Source of the DNA: Acanthochlamys bracteata
Taxonomy: Eukaryota > Streptophyta > Magnoliopsida > Pandanales > Velloziaceae
Assembly (NCBI GenBank): GCA_019914995.1
Contig: CM034130.1
Location: 7,626,001-7,690,000, forward strand
Direction of reading: 5' to 3'
DNA: 64,000 nt
In this document: positions 24,304-36,749 of the stretch, in pieces
How positions within the stretch are numbered: the first letter of the stretch is position 1
How the letters are laid out: each line of letters begins with the position of its first letter
The notes under the pieces: generated by a model
The model's input: the letters and a program-made list of their open reading frames with translations, nothing else
What the model was told of the DNA's origin: nothing
The model's database searches: none
Made by a program: the position numbers and the translations under genes

Positions 24304-26459
24304 TGAATCCTATGAAGAAGAAGAAAATGAAAGATGATACTTGATTAATGATATGCATGATGCTGTAAAAGATAAGAACAGCCCAGGTCAGTATTTGGTA
24401 GCCATTCCGTAGCTAGATATTCCCCAAAATTGCTACTTAAGAAATAAACACTATTCCAAAATGCCAATAAGCAATTTTTTGGTTTCAGCTAATCACAGTG
24501 GCAAAAACTTTAAATCTATTTTTAGTCAAAGTCAGATAAGGAGCCAATTTACACAAACAGAAAGCATCCTACTAAAAAAAGAAAAGTTTTCCCGAAAATA
24601 GAAACAGTTTCTTCTCAAAGAATTGTAACTGTGAATACGGAACCAATGAGTCCAATTTCCACCAAAATTTTGATAATGGAACCAGGTCCATGTGGAGACA
24701 AAATAAATAATGCTTTGGTAAAAGAATTTTGTTCTTTTAAAATCATGGACTTCTGATCATGAAATCAACAAAAGGCAAAGTTTAGTTATTAAACCTTGAA
24801 GCAATGCAAAAGAAGAGTAAGGAGATGAAGAAGAAAGATAGAACAATGACAATAAGCAAATCCAAACTTTAGTTATAAAATTGCCGTTGCCAACTTCGTT
24901 GAACCGTGGACGGCGCCAGTGAAGATTGCAGCCGCAGGAAGGAAAGGAGTGGAGTGGGTGGATTAGAAGGTGATGTTATAGGTGGTTGGAAATTTCTGGC
25001 AGCGATCGATGCGCATCAGAAGAGAAAGAGAAGGGTTTCCGGAGCAACACAGCCCAGGAGAAAGGGGAAAAACGAAAACACGACAATAATTATTAATGGT
25101 TTAAGTTTTAATGGATTTAACCCCAACTAAAATCTGGAGAGCTACAACAAAATCAAAACATTATAGAAGAACAAAGCAAGTAATGGCAAAGAAGATCGCT
25201 GTAATCATCGGTGGGTAGCAGACCTACGCTTAAATTCTCCAAAAAGAAAGAAAACTAGTGACAGAAGAGAAGTGACAGTAAGCAACCAAGAAAATTCGAT
25301 CAGCAAGAGCTATAACAAAATCTAAACGGATTAACAGGGATTAGAAGATCAAACCTTTCTTATCGGATTAACAGGAAGCAATGGTTTTGGAAGGGTTTTA
25401 TAGTAGTCTCCGGTTCTCTTCTCTGTTAAAAACGGAAATTTAATTGTATTTTCTTTGAGTTAAATTTGACTCAAACAAATTCGCGCCCCAGGATTTCGCC
25501 AAGCGCAATCCACTGGATTACAAAAACCTCGTCCGACCATAGCAAGATACTTTGCAAAACGAAACTATAATAAATAAGATGTATTTTTTCATTCTTACAA
25601 TTTAGATTTTTTACTAAAAATAACTTTCACTCATTTTCAGTTGTAAAAAAAGACAATAATAACTTTCAGCTCATTTTATTCTACAAAAAAAAAATACAAA
25701 TTAAATCTATTACTATGCATAATAACTCATTTACTTACTACTCATATCTAGCTCAAAACAACAAATCCTTATTATTTATGTAAAACCACATATCTATCTC
25801 TACGGCGCATTTCAGCAACACATAGATTGCGTTTCTATTACCACTCCTTTATTATCAGTGAGAGGAAGGAAAATTGCAAAATACGGAAAGAGAAGTTAGA
25901 GAAGAGAGATATATACTGTATATATGTATGTATATGATACAGCATTATGGTAAAAATCTTATTTAGGGTTCGGACTCATTGGTATTTGATAAATTAGTGC
26001 GCCAAAATCAACCTAATAAGTGATACAGGTGTTTTGACTTTTGACGGTTTTACCCCTATATCTCTAATACGATAATACACAGCAACACAAGTAAATTTAT
26101 ACTTGGAACACAGTATCTTGTATCACTATGGTTGCGTACAATTGTTAAACTTGTTTATGTGCATAATTAAATGTTGGTTTATTTGTATAAAAAGATCAAC
26201 TATACTATTGTTATCAAAGCAGTATTACAACCAGTAAGACTTATCCGGTAAGGATTTATTTTTAGAAGTACTTTTTTCAAAAAAATTTCTCTAAAATTAA
26301 ATTATTTGAAAAATATTTCAAAAATAAATTTTATTTTTTTATCTAAAAAATATTTTAAATAAGTAATATAAATTTATGACGTTCTATATCTTTTAAATTT
26401 TAAAAATTTTTATAAATATTATTAAAAAAATTAAAAAATATAAACTAAAATGTTTATAT
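24304..26459. other. Leader and promoter of GARS, then AT-rich spacer
   Basis: The GARS 5' leader, perhaps with an intron, runs up to roughly 25.4 kb. A plus-strand open frame at 24906-25130 has no family resemblance and is probably leader sequence. From 26240 to 26460 the DNA is nearly pure A/T and resembles a decayed MITE. Confidence 0.4.
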
Positions 26460-27219
26460 AAAGAAAAGTTCAAAAATACTCTTAAACATCAACTGAATGT
26501 TTCTGTAACAGGTGGTATTTGCAGGCATATATGTATTGGAAGAATGTTTCCAGCATAACTCATTTGTAAATAGCTCTGATTTACTTGGAATAGCTCTCTC
26601 CCAAGAAACGGCCAACATAAGAAGCACAAGTTGCGCAAGCACGGCCATGGATGTATAATATTACTAATAATTTTCACACATCCATACAGACAACAGAACC
26701 TCACCAACGCCTATTTTATCATACTCAGTCGTAATCACATCCTTCCCTGACTCTGCCAGATGGCCACACACGAATGCCGACTCAGCATGTCAAGGACATG
26801 GGTGACTGTGGACCATCTTAAGGTCAGCTTTATTTACTAGACCAGATACTACAATAGATATAGTCACATAGACCTCCGCCTCAACCTATAGTACATCCCA
26901 GTGAAAGGCTGCAAACCTCTGTCTAGTGTGCAACACTATTTACATACATCCCCATGGTAACACTTCAATCCCAATCCTTTCTCTAAACACTGAGCAGGCG
27001 ATTGCAGAGCTACCTTGCATCATAACTTGTATTCATCTTCTTGGTTCTTGAGCAAAAACATAACAGAACCAACCATCGGACAGCGACGCTTCTGTAGCTA
27101 GTCAATCAGGGCTATATGCCTATACCTCTTCACCGAAGATGTAAGCTATTAGCATCATAAGCAAAATTCACTGTAATCTGAGGGATGTCCTTCCTAGTTG
27201 TGTGACTGCTACTGAATAG
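26460..27219 (-). other. Probable last 3'UTR exon of UPF3
   Basis: No coding frame is visible. On the minus strand, AAGGCATTGCAG at 27231-27220 is a good 3' splice site, and the sequence after it is GC-richer and exon-like down to about 26650. Together with the donor just after the UPF3 stop codon it suggests a spliced 3'UTR. This rests on splice-site appearance only. Confidence 0.35.
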
Positions 27220-28175
27220 CTGCAATGCCTTATCATCAAGATTTTCGAGTCAAAGATGGAGGATATAATATGTTTCCACAACATAGACCCAGTAGCATTC
27301 CTGCCCACAAAAGTATGAACTTAGGTCCAAAAAACCAAAGAGCATACACAAGCTCCAATCCCAATTCACCTGTGTTAGGGAAGACATTGTCACCAAAATG
27401 TGAGAACAAAAAGGACAGAACCAATCCAAGCATTTTAAAAGTAGCATCATAACAACCCTGACTGATAACAATTTGGGTTGAAACATACTGCAGTATACTG
27501 ACATGTGCCATTGCATACAAGAGATAACAGAAAGAAGGCATATCATGGTGCTGAACAATCAAAAACAAGCCATAACATCTAAAATTCATGTCATTTTATA
27601 CATGAAAATTAATGGCTATCAAAAGGTATACCAAGATCACTCTATTAGATGTGCACGCTTGGAAAAGAATAAATTATTATTTGCATAAGGAGGCAAACTG
27701 TGTAGTATTCTATTACTATCCAAAATCAATATAGGAAAACATGGTTAAACAAAAAACATTCTGGAAAACCCATAGCCAAAGATGTAGATTACCCGAAAAC
27801 TTCAATTGCACAAACCACATCCAAATTCTAAGCAGACTCATGAATGAGCTAAACCAGACATGAAGGCAAAAAATGTCCAAATTCAAAAACCCTAACATAT
27901 AGTATTTGCATGCAATAAGATTCACAGTAGTTTTAGACTATTTTCTTTGTGTGATGTTTGTGTGAAACAAAGCTACACCAAGAATGAAGATAAGACAACA
28001 AATAATGACAACCAGAAAATGACACACTTCAAGACTTCCTAGTAGACAGAGAAAGGGCATCAAATTGCCAGAAAATACAAGAGGGAATATGAGAGAAGAA
28101 TTAAAAGCTTTACTCATGGCAAATTGACTACAATATTCGAAGTGGAGGAAAAAAGACTTAACAAAAAGAACTTAC
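27220..28175 (-). other. Probable 3'UTR intron of UPF3
   Basis: On the minus strand the UPF3 stop codon (28202-28200) is followed after 24 bases by GGAATT and then GTAAGTTC, a strong 5' splice site. The matching acceptor could be at 27220. Short open frames inside have no family resemblance. Confidence 0.4.
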
Positions 28176-28199
28176 AATTCCTTCAAAAGACTATGACGT

Positions 28200-31100
28200 T
28201 TAACCAGATTTCTGCACCCACATTTGTTTCTGCAAACACCCTACAATGTTAGCTATGTAATACATAAATATAACAATAGGAATAACAGCATAGGCAATCA
28301 AGATGTGGTACTACTGGATGCAAACCTCATGTGTGCCATAACTGGAAGGAATTTTCTTAGGAGGTTTTGGATCATACATAGACAACAAGTTATCACCTTC
28401 CTTTGCTGCATGTGCTGATCCTCGACGAACCGCATGCCTACGTGGACCTACAGAAAGACATCCAAGTCGGCGGAAAGACAGCAAAATGACAATAACAACA
28501 AGCAGTCATCCCACTACAGGTGAGACATTCATGGATCATATGACTATCAGATAGCTATATAGAGAACAAGATACAATAATGCTATAAAATCAAGAAAGGA
28601 AAAACTATACCATTCTCACCACCAATCCTTCCTCCAGTATCATCATCTCCTACTTTATGCCCTGACAAGGGTTGAATACCGGCGATGCCTTCAAAAGATG
28701 AGGTGCCATCAGCAGAAGACCCCTCTGAGCGACGGAGAGGAGTCCATATGCCTCGATCAGGTCTATCTTTATTCCTCATGTGCCTATCATACTTTTCTGG
28801 ACCAGGTAAAGCACTATGCGCATCTTTTATCACAACTTTGTCATCTATATTTGTTTTGTTATCACTATCAGAAACTGATCCAAACATGGAGCTACTCGAA
28901 GTGTGGTCCCTCAAATTCAAGCGTGTATTGAGAGGCCGAGGTGGCCTCTTGTCTTCAGGATTTGCAAGCACCTGCTGCTCAGACTGAGACCCAACAGCAT
29001 ATGACGGACCCATACGTCCTTCTTTGTTAGAAAGAATGCTCCTGATTAATCTCCCACTTGCATCATGCCTCTGATTTTGTTTTGTAATAGTCGAGCTTCT
29101 CGTTGAAGAAGCTGTGATCTGCTCTGGTGACAAGCTACCAGATGCCTGTGAAAGGATCCATAAACAAGATTTTTAATCATCACTTGTAATCAAATGTCGT
29201 ATGTCGAGACAACAGTTAAAAAAGTTACTTGAGAACTTTCTCTGTCTCGGTTTTTCAAAAGCAGAACCCTTTTCTTTCCAGCCTCCATGGATGCAAGTGC
29301 TCGAGTATCCTTTGAATTAGATTCTAAGAAAGAAAGGAAAAAAAAGGGATGTGAAGCTAAAATCTAAAGAGAACAATGATAATGAATGAAACAGTCAGCA
29401 AACATATTAAAAAAAATAAAATTGGTCTCGCAATTCAGTTCAAAGCATCTTCCCATACAAACTCAACAATCTTGTCAAATACCAGTTCGAATGAAAACTC
29501 AAGCATCTAAAATAAGGTGCTTCAAATGGTTGTCTTGTGAGTTCCTAACAAAATAGGACTAGCTTAAATGTACTCAATCCTCAATAAGACTAACACACAT
29601 AAATTAGTTGCATTACACTTTCCGTAAAGCATTTTTCACGCTATATCTTTATTTTCTATTAAGAAAAAATAAGGCAGCAACTGGCGCTGTGCACGTGGCA
29701 TCTTTCTTAGGAAATCTCTTCCACAAAGTGCAATTACTAAATACTTCTTTTTGGGAAATTAATGCATTCAAGATAAAAATAAGGAATTAATACATGAGAT
29801 GTAGACCAGATCAAACTTGGAAACCTAATAAAGAGCAATCATTAAGAACTTCCTTTCAAACAAGTTACAGATAAACAACATATTCAGAAACCTATTAAAT
29901 AATTAATAAATACTTCATATCTAATAAAGTCATGTGCAAAGGACAGACTTAAAGATGAGGGTTTCATAAGAAATAAGCTACCTAAGTCTGATAGTTGGCA
30001 AACAAGCAATTTTTGAGAATATGGCAAGAAAAAAGTGGGATACGAGAAGCAAATATGTAGAATCTCTAGTTACCATGCATACGAGCCACTATAATTTGAG
30101 AAAAGGAAGGCGCCAAAAAATAAGTGTTTCGATGAATGAAATTGGATTAACAACAAATTATGCAGCAATACAAACCACTTAAATCTTTTCTTGCTCGTGT
30201 TTCACTTGAAGAAGATGCTACAGATGATTTATCCACATTCCTCTGCTCTTCTTTCCTTGATACTAGAACATAAGTTGACTTATCTTTTGCACTTCTACCC
30301 TTCAAAGTATCCTTCAAAACGTACTGCAAGTTAAAACAAGCAATATCATGCATGCGATATCGACTAAACCGTTAGGCTTCAATCTCAGTGAACCAATAAC
30401 AAAAAGCATCCAAGCATCCAGCAGATGAAATCAGCATGAATTCAAAAGAAACGCTACAAAATATTCTAAGTTTCTGGAATGGACATTCATACCATCGTGG
30501 GAGCCTTTCCCTTATTAGAAGAGGGTTTGGAAGAAGAGCCTGAACTGCTATTAGAAACCAATGCACGTCTGCTGAGTTTACCATTGGAAGATAACTTCTG
30601 TCAACATTAATAATTCATTCCCAGTAAGTACTTTTACAAGGCTAAAATGCCGAAAAGAAGATAAATAATATAAGAAACTATGATATGAATCCAATACATC
30701 TATGGAAACAGAAAGGTGAAAAGGCACAAACCAGCAAAGTGTATCGATAACCAAAAAGATAATTTTTCATCACTTTTATATGCTAGTCTAGAGTTTAAAA
30801 CAAACCTGAGATCCATTTCTTGCAGCTCTTTTCTGCCTAACAAACTCCATCAGTGGAGTCACAATGACAGCCTCCTTTGTCCCTGAGCAGGGAAGACAGT
30901 GTATTTATTCATAGCATGCCCGTTATTTATGTATCATCTTCCTAGACTTCAGCCTTATAGTTAAATGATTATAAGACAATGCGTCAGATCAGTAAGACTA
31001 ACCAGCTCTTTCTGCTTCTTTCCTTTCTAGTTGAATCTCAGCACTCGGCAAACTCTCAATAGGCTTTGCAATAGTCTCAAGAAACTCAAGATATTCATGA

Positions 31101-34100
31101 TCTGGACAGAACAGTAACAAGCACAAAGAAGTACAAATTAGTCAAGAAATCAATATACAAGTTTCGATCTGTTTTGGAAATGTCCCACTAAATGTTTCTT
31201 TCCCTTGAAGCACAGTTTCGACAAATACCTTTGTAAATAGTCCCTTCACGTCCATCCTTCTTAGCCGTCAGCTTTGGAACACGTTGAGATGGAGCATATT
31301 CTACCACAGCCTTGAACTGAGTGCCTGAAGAAAAGGTCATAAAGAATACGGGCAAGTCAACATCAGGCATCAAAAGCTACATATAATACCAATTAAGCAA
31401 GTCAAGTAACACAGATATAAAAGGTTCAGGGTTCTAATCAGCAATAAAATTTTCCTTAACATAATAACTTAAGTGCAAATTTATGGATCTCTTAACCGGA
31501 GTCAAAACATAATGCGAGGGTCTCCTTTGGTCGAGCCTTTACCATGAGATGACCAAATCAATCCATCAAATGACGATGTAAAACTAACCACTCGAAGAAA
31601 TCAGATAAGACCATGAAAAAGTCCAATGCATATTAATTACCGATGTTGTCTAAGAGAGGTCATGAAAGATGCACCAAATCTCTCAAGCTCCCTTTGAAAC
31701 TTCAACTTTTGAGATAATACATCATGTGTTCTCTAGATGCCAACTGAAGGTCACTTCAACTAATTCTTTACCATTCTTCCTTAAATTTGGCAACACAATT
31801 TATAGCACCAAGCTACAAAATCAAAAGTGTAATCAATTACTAGACTCACTTTACATTTCTCAGTTGAATAAAAAGAATAAAAATAATTTGAAATGCAGCT
31901 ACCGTACTATATCATTGAAGTCATTTCCGTAGCTAATTTATCGTTTAGATCTGAAAGATAACTCCAAACTTAAAGGCACTTAATTTGCTCTTAGGTAAAT
32001 GTGTTATGCCTGCCAAAGGAAGGCGACTATACAACAATTTGATGCACAAAAAACTTTAGAAGAATCACTTTTCCATCTATCAAATATCAATAGCAAAATT
32101 ACGAACTTGTAAGATAAAGCGAACAGAATATTCAAAGATTCAGCCACACTGAAGGTTTTAACACCATCATCACCGTGAATTACACATGACTTGAATTTAT
32201 AGAACTGAATTCCAAATTAGAAAGTGAACGACTGAGGAATCATTTTATACCCTTTTCATTGACAAAAGTGTGACCATCAAAGAACTCAGAGAACTCATAC
32301 ACATCTTCCATAGTATTAAAGTCAATGTACACTCGAGAGCACCGCATATGTTTGAGGCTGCAGTCAAAATAAATTTAGGTTAGATTGCATATAACTAAAG
32401 AACATATTGCAATAAAAGATAAAGTGGCAAGCAATAAGGCTTGTTATAAGCACCTAAGCAAAGAGAATTGTCCAGGTAGCTTTTGATAACAACTATAAAT
32501 CAAGCCATCTATGATCTTTCATGTCTAAATTCCTTGTACAGATGTCATCAACCTGGTGCAAAAGAACTACGAATAGATGGTATCTTCCATGACAAAAACT
32601 AATTGTTTCCAAAAGCTATCAAACTTCAATTGGTTCCTTAATATGTTTACAAATTTCATTGTAAGATATGGAAACAGGTTAATTGTGAATACAATAAAAC
32701 AAAAGTGCAAGTAGATCCACCAAACTGATCATATATTTTGGGAACAGTTTTCCGAATAGTGTCAGTTTACAACCTACATGAGTTTTCAGCATTATACTCT
32801 TTCACCATTTCATTGTCAGAGTCTTTACCAATAATATAAGTAGCAAAAGGGCTTGACAAATGAACCATAAGAAAACGTCAAATTCTGCAGCTTAAAGAAC
32901 AAATAAAAGTCTTCCTTGGAGAAAGTGAAAATATATTTCATAAACCAGTAGTGGCATAGATAGCGAAATTAACTTTTCAGATAAACCAAAATCCTCTTCC
33001 AATTTTAGCAATTAATGCCAACTAAGGTAGGGTAATATGTCAAATATTAGTACAATGTAAATGGAAAAACAGTATCGAGATGGAAATCAACTTATGAATT
33101 TTGGTATCTGGATTGGTAGGATACCAAAAAAAAATGTCAGATTGGACAGGTAGATCATAAACATAAAATAATCGAAGTGAAAGTAAGACAAGAAACACAG
33201 TCCGTAAAGCCATGATTCTATTGATTCCTGCTACTCAAATCTCCCTTCTCTATAACTTTTTTTATCCTTTCCCATCTCCTTCAATTAAAAATCAAACCAA
33301 ATTGGTCAGGATCAGCCAATCCCCAAATAGATTGGCCAATCTGCACTGGCCCGGATCAAGAAGCCCGTGAAACATATTTTTCATCCAAAGGAATAAGAGG
33401 AATTCAATCCTGATCCGGATTGGCCAATTGCCTTCTATGTTCCTCATTGAGGTGTGATGATATGCCAAATTCTTCTTAGCATAACGAAGTGGAAGATCAC
33501 CAAGAGAACTGGAGCAATAGACATGGAGACATGCAAGGTAAGGCAGTACGATTTTACCTACATTTCTATAGTGAGCCAAATTCACAAAATAGCATCAAGC
33601 TCAAATCAATAAATATTGCCTTCTAATTAAGCATTACTTGCAACTTTTAGATAGGAAATTCATTTGCTCGGAAATTCAACGTGGCAATGACAGGATAATG
33701 CGGCCATTATCCCAACAATCAAGGATCATGCACTGAGGTTCCATTCAGGATTGAGTTTGAAACCAATGTTTGAAGAATTTTTCATCTAGAGATTAATGTA
33801 CAATCAAGTATTTGGTAAGTTTTCTTCAAACCATGGTTGATGCATCATTATTGAAGTCACTTCTCAAAGTAAGTTTGACAAACCAAGTAGATGTTAGCTT
33901 TCTCCAGGACGCTTGCTTCTCCATGGGGCTTTAAGAGCCATGCTTTTCTTCAAAGGCAATTCTCCCAACTCAATTGAATGGAATCTAAATCCATTCATCA
34001 GAATTAGCCACTTACAAATACTTGCTCCGATCAAATCAATCCTATGACAAGATTGTTTCAAAGCTAACATTCCAGTTATAAAAGTCCAAACCACTCTTAG

Positions 34101-34391
34101 CTAAAGACTAGACAGCTAAAAATTAACCAATAAACCCCCACCAATTTTCAATCAGAAAATGCCAATCACAGACGCACCTCCCCAAACAGGTAGAGTTATA
34201 CAAAATTCATACGAATTACTACAAATTTTGAATTTTAATTGAAAACCAAACCTGTTCTTCCCGGGGCGGAAAGAAAGCCACTTATACCGGCCAGCAAACC
34301 GAGAATCAATCTGCTCCGTAACCGCTTCCTGAGACAACGACGGCGGCAGCCGCCGGACAACCACCTTCGTGCGCTCGGCCGGATCCTTCAT
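28200..34391 (-). CDS. UPF3: Nonsense-mediated decay factor UPF3
   Basis: Eleven exons on the minus strand join in phase to 517 residues: 34391-34252, 32357-32251, 31324-31229, 31101-31003, 30882-30806, 30597-30493, 30323-30176, 29323-29229, 29145-28611, 28447-28326 and 28229-28200. The N terminus has the Smg4/UPF3 RNP-like domain, about residues 7-150: RTKVVVRRLPPSLSQE, CSRVYIDFNTMEDVYEFSEF, QFKAVVEYAPSQRVP. It normally binds UPF2. A long polar, Ser- and Lys-rich middle follows. The C terminus is basic and short (PRRHAVRRGSAH ... KQMWVQKSG). UPF3 bridges UPF2 to exon-junction complexes and shuttles between nucleus and cytoplasm in the decay of transcripts with early stops. The first intron is 1.9 kb, the last coding exon only 30 bases. 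Arabidopsis UPF3 is of similar size (about 480 residues). Confidence 0.95.
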
Positions 34392-36749
34392 TCAGAAAAC
34401 TGCAAAACGATCAACTCCTAGTAAAATCCAACGACAAGAACTCGTGCTCTGGGAATCGAATTTCAAATCTAGCAATCACATCGCTGGTTGGGAGAATTAG
34501 ATTCTGTTTGATTTCGCTTCAATTAGGGTTTCGATTCTTCAAAGACATGGATTGTTAGGAGTCTGAAGAACATCAGTGAACAAACAAGGGCGCAAAACCG
34601 AAAGCAAAAAAGTAATAATAATAATAATAACGAAAATATAATTATTATTATTACTGTTACCAAAAACAAATGAAATTTTAGCACGTCCGAAAAAAGTCTC
34701 TCTACTTGAAGGAGGGTGTTATGGTATTTGTTTAAGCTTAGGGGCTTTCGAGTAAATATTTATTGTATTCTTGCGAATATTCGTATGCAGCGATAATACG
34801 GCCCACATATCTGGTACGGCCAGGCCCAGCAAATCGGTCTGGTGTAGGAGGCGTGTTTTAAATGATGGTAATTGAATTTTATGAAAATAAAAATAAAATA
34901 TAAAAATTAGAATTTTTTAAAAAATAAAGAGCATGTTTTAAACGACCGTAGTTTTATTTTTTTTAGTCAGATTTTGAGTTTCGAATAGTTCGTATGTTTC
35001 AATTACATAAAGAATTCAGAACGCCACTTCTATATACAAAATTCTATTTTCAATTATATTTTTTAATTTCCAACATACTTTTAAAAACTATTAAAATATA
35101 AATACTGAACTTCACTTTAACTTAATTTTTCAAAAACTTTATTTTTTTTTCACTTTCATGAAACTCAGTTACGGATATTTGAAATATGCCTAAAGTAGAA
35201 ATAAAAATTCGTATTTGTGTTTCAATAATTTTTTAAAATATGTTAAAAATTAAAAAATATAATTGTATTAGAAAGTGTGCAAATAAAAAAATTAGAATTA
35301 AAATTCCGAATGTGAAAGTGGAATTCTAAGTTATGTGGAAGTGAAGCTTTAAATTTTTTGTGTAATTGAAATATATAAATTATTTGAAACTTAAAATTTG
35401 ATCGAAAAAAATAAAATTATGAAAGTTTGAAAACAATTAGTGAAACTATGAAAGTCTGATCTGGTCGATTCAAAACTTCTGTACATATCTGGCTCAAGTC
35501 TCAGCGTTGTTGGTCTCAAGGGGTGTATTTTGAATTGCATTTCTCAAACATTTTTTTTAATTTAATATTTTATATTTTATAATATATATTTTCTAAATAT
35601 CTAAAAAAATTATTAAAAATTTTAAAAGTATAAAAAGTTTTATTTAATAAGATTTTTTTATTTTTTATTTTTATTATTTTTAAAAATAAAAAAATAAAAT
35701 TTATTTTTAAAAAAACAAAAATATCTTTTTAAAAAATTTTATTTTATAATCATTTCCGAACGCACACTCAATCTTTAGAAAATTTTCGGCGAATAAAATT
35801 AATAATTCTTTTCCAGAGTGAAGAGTAAAATTTTCGACGAAAAATAAAAATCTCTCAATTACTTCGCCGCAAAGAGTGAAGAGTATAAAAATCTCTTCTT
35901 CTTCTTTCGAGTCGGTTCGACTTCTATATTTAAATCCAAAACCAAAGCATTTCTTTTTCTGTTTACGCTTTGCTTCTGCTCTGAATTTATTAAGCTAGTA
36001 AGTATTGCCTATGAATAACATCTATTTTGTGATTAAAGAATTTGCAGTTTCTGTTTGATTATTCGTTTCTTTCCTCGAACATTTGTTTGGCATGAATTTT
36101 GATAAGTGAGTTCTCAATAATAACACCGCTCTAATTTTGGGGATTTTCTGCTTTTATGTTCTATACCTTTGGTTTATTTTCTTCTTGATTAAAATGGTAA
36201 CTGAATTAGATTTATTTTTTGGAATTTAGTTTCTGAAAGAATTTCAGCTAGCGAGCTTAATCATAGCTGGGACTAGTGTTGTCTTTTATCCTAATTCTCC
36301 TCTCGAAACCAATATTAGTGGATATTCATGGCCTGTGAATCTTTAATTCTTTATGACTTTTTTCTGCAAACAATTTATGGCTGTGTATTCTTCAAGCAGA
36401 GGTGTTCCGAAAATTAGCAACCTTTTGTAAAGTTTAAGGACAAAAATAGAAGTTAGTGAGAGCAATGTGTGCAATTTTTAGTTTTTCTGCTAGGAGTTGA
36501 TCGAGAGGGTTAACTTATTTTTGGTATGGTATCCTGTTCAATTGATACTTAGTCGATGTTGTTAAACAACTAGGCAGCCATGTATACAATATGTATTCAA
36601 GTAAAAGGAAGGCTTCACGTATTAAAAAATCATAGTAACGCTTGGATACATGGTGAACTGCAACATAAAAAGTTCAGCTAATTTGTTGATTAAGATAGGA
36701 AAGGTTCCTCATTTTTCCTCTTCTTTTGATTATTATGAGTGCTTTCAGA
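34392..36749. other. Divergent intergenic region
   Basis: This lies between the head-to-head starts of UPF3 and the IAN GTPase. It holds both promoters and leaders, a MITE-like element (35523-35767) and other AT-rich DNA. A pyrimidine-rich tract ending in TTTCAG directly before the ATG at 36750 suggests that the GTPase leader has an intron. Confidence 0.5.
35523..35767 (-). mobile_element. MITE-like element, copy 1
   Basis: This 245-bp, almost pure A/T element has GC-richer ends. The left end is GTGTATTTTGAAT; the right end, read on the minus strand, is GTGTGCGTTCGGAAATG. Read on the minus strand its core (AATATATATTATAAAATATAAA flanked by T runs) lines up with the copies at 41.0 kb (plus) and 60.3 kb (minus). 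CTCAA stands next to both ends and may be a target duplication. It has no coding capacity, as expected of a MITE. Confidence 0.6.

Noticed and set aside
24906-25130. Plus-strand open frame upstream of GARS
   Set aside because: No family resemblance; it overlaps the probable GARS leader on the other strand.
25258-25280. TGACAGAAGAGAAGTGACAG, similar to miR156
   Set aside because: It differs from mature miR156 in its 3' part and I see no pairing arm nearby to make a hairpin.
33292-33585. 97-residue open frame in UPF3 intron 1
   Set aside because: It lies inside an intron of an intact gene, on the same strand, and has no known motif.
36726-36749. Earlier start codon (36735) for the IAN GTPase
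   Set aside because: The stretch TGCTTTCAG just before 36750 looks like a splice acceptor, and the family N terminus starts with MG followed by a polar stretch, which the later ATG provides.
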